Assembly: GCA_017654935.2 (NCBI GenBank)
Contig: CM065687.1
Coordinates: 14,634,203 to 14,698,202 of the forward strand
DNA: 64,000 nt
Direction of reading: 5' to 3'
From: Phymorhynchus buccinoides
Taxonomy: Eukaryota; Mollusca; Gastropoda; Neogastropoda; Raphitomidae
Each line of letters starts with the position of its first letter. The stretch's first letter is position 1. Shown piece by piece: positions 27,406-37,400 of the stretch. Made by a program: the position numbers and the translations under genes. The notes beneath the pieces were generated by a model, which was given only the letters and a program-made list of their open reading frames with translations, was not told the origin of the DNA and did no database searches.

Positions 27406-30400
27406 AATAGAGTTATTTCAATGCGTTATATTATTAGGCTAATGTTTAGTACTTTGGAATGTTTTGTTTTGCATGTTGAGTTATTTTTCGAGTTGCTTTC
27501 GTATTACTTTTCATTCTGAGGACAGAATGAAAAAAAGCTGTCAAGCTTACTCCTTTATTCTCAATAAAGATCATTTTGACTTGACTTGACACAGAGGGAG
27601 AGAGAGAGACAGAGAGAGAAACAGACAGGCCTCACTCTGAAGACAAACCACTCCTGTTCTCACATAACTGGCAGTGCAAAAAGTATGAAACGTAGTGTTA
27701 TAACTTTTCTGTCAACCACGTAGTTCTTTTCACATGATTCCCCTGATTTCAGTCTGGGGTGGGGGTTTTCAGCACTTGGCATCTGTCTTCAATGATTAAC
27801 CCTTTCAACGCCAATGTCGCATTTTTGCACCTCAATGATTTAACACTCATGTCATTAAAACTCTTGAAATCACAGTCTAGTGTTCAATGATCACGGGCTC
27901 CTAAATTAGGGCAGTAAGGATTGACCCTATTCTAAATGTGTCACAAAGAAATCCCACAATATTGCAGATGAAATCTTTTCTGTAGCCAAGTAAGTTTAAT
28001 GGAAATGTTTGGCTCAAAGATGGCTGGCGGTGAAAGGGTTAAGGGGTTCAGAAATGTTTGGCTCAAAGATGGCTGGTGGTGAAAGGGTTAAGGGGTTCAG
28101 AAATGTTTGGCTCAAAGATGGCTGGTGGTGAAAGGGTTAAGGGCTTCAGAAATGTTTGGCTCAAAGATGGCTGGTGGTGAAAGGGTTAAGGGGTTCAGAA
28201 ATGTTTGGCTCAAAGATGGCTGGCGGTGAAAGGGTTAAGGGGTTCAGAAATGTTTGGCTCAAAGATGGCTGTCGGTGAAAGGGTTAAGAAATGTTTGGCT
28301 CAAAGATGGCTGGCGGTGAAAGGGTTAAGGGGTTCAGAAATGTTTGGCTCAAAGATGGCTGGTGGTGAAAGGGTTAAGGGGTTCAGAAATGTTTGGCTCA
28401 AAGATGGCTGGCGGTGAAAGGGTTAAGGGGTTCAGAAATGTTTGGCTCAAAGATGGCTGGCGGTGAAAGGGTTAAGGGGTTCAGAAATGTTTGGCTCAAA
28501 GATGGCTGGTGGTGAAAGGGTTAAGGGGTTCAGAAATGTTTGGCTCAAAAATGGCTGGCGGTGAAAGGGTTAAGGGGTTCAGAAATGTTTGGCTCAAAGA
28601 TGGCTGGCGGTGAAAGGGTTAAGAAATGTTTGGCTCAAAGATGGCTGGCGGTGAAAGGGTTAAGGGGTTCAGAAATGTTTGGCTCAAAGATGGCTGGTGG
28701 TGAAAGGGTTAAGGGGTTCAGAAATGTTTGGCTCAAAGATGGCTGGTGGTGAAAGGGTTAAGGGGTTCAGAAATGTTTGGCTCAAAGATGGCTGGCGGTG
28801 AAAGGGTTAAGGGGTTCAGAAATGTTTGGCTCAAAGATGGCTGGTGGTGAAAGGGTTAAGGGGTTCAGAAATGTTTGGCTCAAAGATGGCTGGTGGTGAA
28901 AGGGTTAAGGGGTTTAGAAATGTTTGGCTCAAAGATGGCTGGTGGTGAAAGGGTTAAGAAATGTTTGGCTCAAAGATGGCTGGCGGTGAAAGCGTTAAGG
29001 GGTTCAGAAATGTTTGGCTCAAAGATGGCTGGCGGTGAAAGGGTTAAGGGGTTCAGAAATGTTTGGCTCAAAGATGGCTGGCGGTGAAAGGGTTAAGAAA
29101 TGTTTGGCTCAAAGATGGCTGGTGGTGAAAGGGTTAAGGGGTTCAGAAATGTTTGGCTCAAAGATGGCTGGCAGTGAAAGGGTTAAGAAATGTTTGGCTC
29201 AAAGATGGCTGGCGGTGAAAGGGTTAAGGGATTCAGAAATGTTTGGCTCAAAGATGGCAAAGGGTTAAGAAATGTTTGGCTCAAAGATGGCTGGTGGTGA
29301 AAGGGTTAAGGGGTTCAGAAATGTTTGGCTCAAAGATGGCTGGCGGTGAAAGGGTTAAGGGGTTCAGAAATGTTTGGCTCAAAGATGGCTGGCGGTGAAA
29401 GGGTTAAGAAATGTTTGGCTCAAAGATGGCTGGCGGTGAAAGGGTTAAGGGGTTCAGAAATGTTTGGCTCAAAGATGGCTGGCGGTGAAAGGGTTAAGGG
29501 GTTCAGAAATGTTTGGCTCAAAGATGGCTGGCGGTGAAAGGGTTAAGAAATGTTTGGCTCAAAGATGGCTGGTGGTGAAAGGGTTAAGGGGTTCAGAAAT
29601 GTTTGGCTCAAAGATGGCTGGCAGTGAAAGGGTTAAGAAATGTTTGGCTCAAAGATGGCTGGCGGTGAAAGGGTTAAGGGATTCAGAAATGTTTGGCTCA
29701 AAGATGGCTGGCGGTGAAAGGGTTAAGAAATGTTTGGCTCAAAGATGGCTGGTGGTGAAAGGGTTAAGGGGTTCAGAAATGTTTGGCTCAAAGATGGCTG
29801 GCGGTGAAAGGGTTAAGGGGTTCAGAAATGTTTGGCTCAAAGATGGCTGGCGGTGAAAGGGTTAAGGGGTTCAGAAATGTTTGGCTCAAAGATGGCTGGC
29901 GCTGAAAGGGTTAAGAAATGTTTGGCTCAAAGATGGCTGGTGGTGAAAGGGTTAAGGGGTTCAGAAATGTTTGGCTCAAAGATGGCTGGCGGTGAAAGGG
30001 TTAAGGGGTTCAGAAATGTTTGGCTCAAAGATGGCTGGCGCTGAAAGGGTTAAGGGGTTCAGAAATGTTGTGGTCATCTGTGTGCAGGCAGCAGATGAAC
30101 GAGCTTCGCACGTCTTTCAACCAGCTGGTGTCCGACTACAAAGAGGTACTGGACACCTTTGACCAGTACAAAGCCGACCAGGTAAACATTTAACTTACCA
30201 TATTTTTCATACTATAAGGCACACCTGATTATAAGGCACCCCAATTTTTTTTTAACATAAAATTCAGATTCTGTTATTATATTTTCTTACTATTTTAGTA
30301 GTCATATTATAAGGCGCAGGGGTCTCAGTCTGGAGAAAAAGGATCGCCTTATAGTCCGTAAAATACGGTACCATAAAGCCCTTTTTTCTGCCCATGTTAT

Positions 30401-33156
30401 GGGCCACATTACCGTAATTTACGTCCTATTAGGCGCAACTTTTTTTTATACTGAACTTTAACCCCTGCGCCCAATCCGGCGCATGCGCCCTTTCTATACT
30501 CTAAACAGAAAAAAGTAAGGGGGTCGAGAGTTGAAATGAACAACTCACCATGCTCTGTTAGCTTCCACAACAAACCGACAACAGTTCACTCACGTTGCAT
30601 TAAAATATAGTTATATAGTTAGAGCTTCCACTTCCGTCGTTGACCCTGTAATGATGTTACTTTCGCTGATCGTTTCGTTCTTCCTTTTTTTGGATTTCTT
30701 TGGTTTCTTTGCGCCTTATCGGGTGTATGCGCCCTATCTGTGTTCAAATTACGATTTATTTTAAATTATTTCTTTGCGCTGTGTCACCGTATGGGCCGTA
30801 AATTATGGTACTTCCAAATTACAGTGGAACCTCCCTTGTAAGACCTTCAAAAACCATCCAAAATGAGGTCTTATAAGGAAGGGGTCTTATAAGGGAGGTA
30901 ATTTTAATACTTACAAAGAAGGGCAATGTCTCAGAGAAGTAGGTCTTATGTGGGAGGGAGTCTTATAAGGGAGGTTCCACTGTACTTATTTAAAATCCTA
31001 ATTAAAAGGTGTACCCTGGTATGTCCTGACTACAGTCCCTTGTTATTGTTGTTGTTGTCGTCGTACCCTGGCTAAACGACTCCAGGGATCATCCCAACTG
31101 CCAAAGCAACTGAACATCAGATGAGAACATTACGTATGTAACGTACGGAAGCACTTGAACACTATGGTACAAATGCACCAGCTAGGGATGTGACCGGTTT
31201 TGATTACCGCTCCACATGAGCTGCCACACTCCGACTTTGGAGGATTTTGGAGACTGATAGTGTTATGCTAGGAGCTTGTCATGGCTTAAGACAATCCCAG
31301 CATAACTATGCACAGCATAGCAACATTTTGATGTAGCCTTGGTGTTCTAGCCTATGTCAATTGGCCTGACACAGCCTCAAGCCAAAGCGAGCCATAATTG
31401 GTTCAAATACATTTATGTTGGGATTCAGTTTTCTGGTCTCCTCACTCCATTTAAGCAGTAATGCCCAATTTTGGAGGAGGTTAAAGCAGGAAATTGAAAA
31501 GATTTACTAGAAAAAAAGACCGGAAAATGAGCCAATAAGGCAGAGAAATTGTACGTTAAAAAGGGAAAAGACAGACTCAAGAGAGTGGAGAAGTTGCTAA
31601 CACAGAACCTTTAGGGTACTACACATACAAAGTCAAGTCAAAGTCAAAGTCAAAGTCAAAAATACTTTATTATCACGTTAGGTGAAATTACAGTGTGGTC
31701 TCATACAAGCACAATACAATCAAAGAAACACATTTGCATGTATGAAAAATGGAAACAAAACTAAGGAAAAATGAATGACAAATCATGCTTCGCAAAAACA
31801 GTGAACATAAGTAGGGTCGATACAAGCGACTATCAAAACATTAAGAACTGCCCTCTTTCCCACCATTTCTATTATCGTATTCATTTGTTCACCCCCACCC
31901 TACCCCAAACCCCCACCCTCTCCAAGTCACCCCAAGCTTTCACATATTTTGCGGAAACCTGTGCGCAATCCATAAATAAGTAAAAGAAAGATGGGAAAAG
32001 ATTTGCGCTCGTGTCCATATTTCCCCTAGTCTTTACCCTTCTTTCTTTTACTTATTTACGGATTGCGCATGGGATTTCCGTATGGACTGTGTACGAGGCC
32101 TTAAAAGGCAAATTAACCCTTTCACCGCCAATGTCGCATTTATGCACCACAATGGTTTAACACCGATGTCACTAAGGCATCAAATCGGGGCCTGTTATCT
32201 GAAGACCCTACTTTCTTCATTTTGAGAGGTAAGGATAACTTTATAGGACATGTAAAAGGAAACCACGATTATTATTACATTGAATAATCCTGGTTTCTTT
32301 TTACATGTCCTATAAAGTTTTATGTGTTGGGTATTTAATTATTATGTTCTTATTGTATATGTGTTTATGTCGTGCCACAAATCAATTTCTCACTTTTGAG
32401 ATTATAAAGTACGTGTCTTGAGTCTTCAGTCTAATGTTATGTAGGGAATAGAGGAATTCGCAATATTGCAGATAACTTTTTTTTCTCTACCCAGTTAAGT
32501 TTAATGGTATTTTTTAGCTGAAAAATGGCTGGCGGTGAAAGGGTTGGCTATTTGTATGGAAAGACCCCCACCCATCCCCCTCCTCCATATCCCCAGGGAG
32601 GGGGAATCTGCAGTGTATTTTTATCATCATCATCGTCGTTGTTTCAGGAGCAGCGTCTGCAGTCCAACAGTCAGCACCGTCAGCAGGCGGAGCGCATGAA
32701 CCACATGATGGCCCAGGTGGTGGCTGCCGAGGAGGCCATCGCTGTGAGGGAGGAGCGCATCAATAAACTGACTGCAGAGAACAAGGAGAAGGAGGAGACC
32801 ATGGCTGTACTGCAGGCACAGGTCAGAGAACAGAGAGAGAGAGAGAGAAACAAAGAGAGAGAGAAGGAGGGAGAGAGAAAGAGATATGGATAACGGAATC
32901 AGGAGGCCATCGCTGTGAGGGAGGAGCGCATCAAGAAACTGACCGCAGAGAACAAGGAGAAGGAGGAGACCATGGCTGTACTGCAGGCACAGGTCAGAGA
33001 TGGAGAGAGAGACAGAGAGAGGGAGAGACAAAGAGATGGAGAGAGAAAGAGACATGGAATCAGGAGGCCATCGCCGTGAGGGAAGAGCGCATCAAGAAAC
33101 TGACTGCAGAGAACAAGGAGAAGGAGGAGACCATGGCTGTACTGCAGGCACAGGTC

Positions 33157-33187
<31 letters not shown>

Positions 33188-33544
33188 AAGGGAGAGAGAC
33201 ATGGAATCAGGAGGCCATCGCTGTGAGGAGGAGCGCATCAAGAAACTGACCGCGGAGAAAGAGGAGACCATGGCTGTACTGCAGGCACAGGTCAAGCTTC
33301 AAACTTCAAATACTTTATTTTACAAGGATAAGAATTTAGGCTGGGCCTAGTCTTCAATTCTGTCCTTGGTTCTAAGCATGCAATACATAACTAATACCAT
33401 AAATGACTACATTGAGACACAGGAACATCACCAACAGAGACAACAACAGTAATATAGCTATGACATGGTAGGCAGAGCATCAGCATCAGTAATAAAAACA
33501 AGTAGAACAGAAAACTAACCGACCGAATAACAAACAAACAAGAA

Positions 33545-33601
<57 letters not shown>

Positions 33602-34375
33602 AAGAGAGAGAGAGAGAAAGAGATGGAATCAGGAGGCCATTGCTGTGAGGGAGGAGCGCATCAATAAACTGACTGCAGAGAACAAGGAGAAGGAGGAGAC
33701 CATGGCTGTACTGCAGGCACAGGTCAGAGAACAGAGAGAGAGAGAGAGAGAGAAAGAAAAGAGAGAGAGAAGGAGGAGAGAGAGAAAGAGATATGGATAA
33801 CGGAATCAGGAGGCCATCGCTGTGAGGGAGGAGCGCATCAATAAACTGACTGCAGAGAACAAGGAGAAGGAGGAGACCATGGCTGTACTGCAGGCACAGG
33901 TCAGAGAACAGAGAGAGAGAGAGAGAGAGAAACAAAGAGAGAGAAGGAGGGAGAGAGAAAGAGATATGGATAACGGAAATCAGGAGGCCATCGCTGTGAG
34001 GGAGGAGCGCATCAAGAAACTGACCGCGGAGAACAAGGAGAAGGAGGAGACCATGGCTGTACTGCAGGCACAGGTCAGAGAACAGAGAGAGAGAGACAGA
34101 GAGAGGGAGAGACAAAGAGATGGAGAGAGACAGAGACATGGAATCGGGAGGACATCGCTGTGAGGGAAACTGACTGCAGAGAACAAGGAGGAGGAGGAGA
34201 CCATGGCTGTACTGCAGGCACAGGTCAGAGACACAGAGAGGGAGAGAGAGAGAGAGAGAGAAAGAGATACGGAATCAGGAGGCCATCGCTGTGAGGGAGG
34301 AGCGCATCGATAAACTGACTGCAGAGAACAAGGAGGAGGAGGAGACCATGGCTGTACTGCAGGCACAGGTCAGAG

Positions 34376-34413
<38 letters not shown>

Positions 34414-37400
34414 AAGATAAAGAGAGAGAGAGCACAAACATTTACTCTCTATCTTTAAAAAAAAAGACCACATTATTGTGTGTGCACGAGACCCACTTCC
34501 CATAATGGGTTATGCTTATATTAAAACATAAATCTCAGATCATCCCACACCCATCCGCCTTGGTATAAGGTTCTGCATAGTTATGTGGGGATTGTCTTTA
34601 GTCATGACAAGCTCCTAGCATAACATCATCAGTCCAAAATCCCCCGAAGACCGAGTGTGGCTGCCCATGTGGCGGGGTAATCAAAAAGCGGTCGCACATG
34701 TAATGTTCTCATCCCTAGCTGGTGCATTTGTACCATAGTGTTCAAGTGCTTCAGCTGTTGGGATGATCCCTGGAGTCTTTTTGCCAGGTTATGCCAACAA
34801 CAACTAATAATACAGTAAAAATCATTTGTAACAAGATCAAATTTTATGTAAAAATTTGAGGGGGGGGGGTGTTGACCTTACAATATGATACGTCTGAAAG
34901 TCAACAGTCCAAAATCCTCCAAATTCGGAGTGTGGCTGCCCACATGGCAGGGTAATAAATAAATGGTCACACACGTAATGTTCTCATCTGGTCAATTGCT
35001 TTGTCTGTTGGGATGATCCCTGGAGTCTTTAAGCCATGGAACGACAACAACAACAACATCCCACACCCATGTGCACAAAGCAGCCCTTTCGCTAAGATTG
35101 TTGTGTGTGGTTGGTAGGTCGAAAATGGATATAAAATTTGGAAGCTTGGGGAAAAAGAATATGTTTTGCTATTACTTATTTGCATGCTGAACAGCACAAT
35201 TGGGTTAAAACAGCAACAAAAGTTTTGTCGTTTTTTGTTGTTTCTTTACATTTTTGTTTCACCTTCTCTCCAGGCAGAAGTGTGACTTCCATGTGGAGCA
35301 TATTGCCTTCTTTATTAAAGGATACTCGAAAACAAATAAAAAGTATGCAAAATGATGCAAAATCAAATTGGATCATAAACTCTGAGTTTATTGAAACTCA
35401 CAAAAATACATAAAACTGAACACGATCAAGCCAATAAGGCATAATTTGCAAAAATGTACTGTCTGATTTCGGTGAAATCACGTTCGCCAGGACTAATAGA
35501 TCTGTGACGTCATCCACAGAATTCCAAGATCACTTTGCTTGTTTCAAGCCAGTATCTTTCTGTGAGTGACGTCAAACCTAATCCAAGGATTTATGATATC
35601 GAAGAAATCACATCATGGGCAAGACACAATGGCCGACCGATTTCAGCTGGTAGATCTACACATTTTTATAAATAAATGTGCGAATGCTCACTTTATTTTT
35701 GAAGAATGTGACGCAAAAGGTAGGTAACAGCGATAGAGTTTGCAGTCTGTGCTTATCGATATTCTAAAACCATGCTGTGGCATTTATCAGAGCGTTTTTG
35801 CATCCGAATAGTGTTTCTAGTCCCTTTGAGGTACCTTTTTTCTAGAATGTTTTTTTAGATTCTTCTTGAAGAAAATGTGCAGGATTTGCCTTTATACACA
35901 AGCGCTGCTGAAAATGTCAGTATTTTTGTTTGACTGCCTCACAGGCGGAGGTGTACAAGTGCGACTTCCATGCGGAGCGCGAGGCGCGGTGCCGGCTGGT
36001 GGAGGACAAGGATCGGCTGGGGCAGGAGCTGGAGGCTGAGCAGCTGAAGGCCCAGGGCCTGACCGACCAGCTGACCCGCTACACCCAGCAACAGCTGCAC
36101 AACATGCAGCTCCGGGCATCACAGGTCAGGGCGCTGCGTTCGTGTATATTTGAGTGTAGAGTGGCACAGAAGATTTTAGATCATTTTGTGTCAATGTGGC
36201 GGTACCATAGCCGATGAGGTTTAACCGAGGCGTGGTTACCGCTACACCTATCTAAATTGTTAAAAACTCGGGACTTTACTCGTGTTGCACTGCCTCCGGG
36301 CATTGCAGCCAGTATTGTTCCCACCATCTTTGTATTTACAAATGTCCCATATGTGTCTATGACCGAGAGGACGTAAAACATCATTTTCATCAGAAGATTT
36401 TTTTTTTTTAAAGGGCAAGAGAATGGGCCAATAAGTCAGAAAGGTAGTAGATGACAGAAAGCAAAGGGAAAAGGCATAGTCAAAGAGAGTGGCAGATTAG
36501 AGGAAGTTTACAAGCACAGAACTTCCAGAAGGTAGGGGAACTTTTTTTTTACGAATCTAGGATTAACGTTTCTAGCATTGTTTTTGTGGGTTTTTTTTAC
36601 GTTCTTAGTTGACCATTGCATCTCAATTGACAGGGGGGGGGGACTTTTTGTTTTGAGCGCACATGTGTTGCTTTAACCGAAACAATCGCTGACATAAGCT
36701 CTGAAAAGAGACAGACTCACGGCAGGCCTCTTGGCAGTGAATGTCTTTGGTGGGAGTGAAGTGTGGATGTACAGGGCGAATGCAGTACCACACAACAACA
36801 ACAATCAGATCATTCACAGTCCCTAGTTAAGTTTTCGGTAAAGGTAAAGATGTGCCACCCGCCCTCTGCATTTCTCGGTTAATTGTATTTTTCCATTTTT
36901 GCCTTTCTTACCATACATAAAGCTGTATTTTAGGAACATTTTTAGCTAATAGCCTTTTTGGAATACTAACCCTAGCCCTAAACCTAACCCTACCCCCCAC
37001 TATGTACTGCAGTACACCGCGATTTGTCACAGTTGTGGTTCGTTGCGTTTTTCCGTCTTATAGGGTGGGGGGTAGGGTTAGGGTTAGGGCTGGGTTAGGG
37101 ATAGGGTTAGTATTCCAAAAAGGTTATTAGCTTCAAATGTTCCTAAAATACAGGTTTATGTATGGTAAGAAAGGCAAAACCGGAAAAATACAATTAACCG
37201 AGAAACTTAGGGGGGGTGGCACATCTTGACCTTTACCAAGTTTTCTCATGGCAAAACTTAGTGTGTGTTTTTCATCTCATAATATCTCAAAAATGAAATG
37301 GCAGACTCTTTGCAATTTTGACTTACCAGATTTCTACTGCACTTGTGTATTCTAATCGCAACGATTTGGAATTATTAATAAAACTCACAAATCACTCCAG

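Noticed and set aside
28205..30162. Repeated 70-130 codon frames (MAQRWLAVKGLRGSEMFGSK)
   Set aside because: Every 49-bp satellite unit yields a frame; the source is a MITE end and no splice or promoter context supports a protein.
33486..34139. 217-codon Leu/Ser-rich minus-strand frame
   Set aside because: Antisense of the exon 11 array and (GA)n spacers.
36960..37110. Interstitial telomere or chromosome end
   Set aside because: The CCCTAA-like tracts are short, imperfect and symmetrical within a foldback element.
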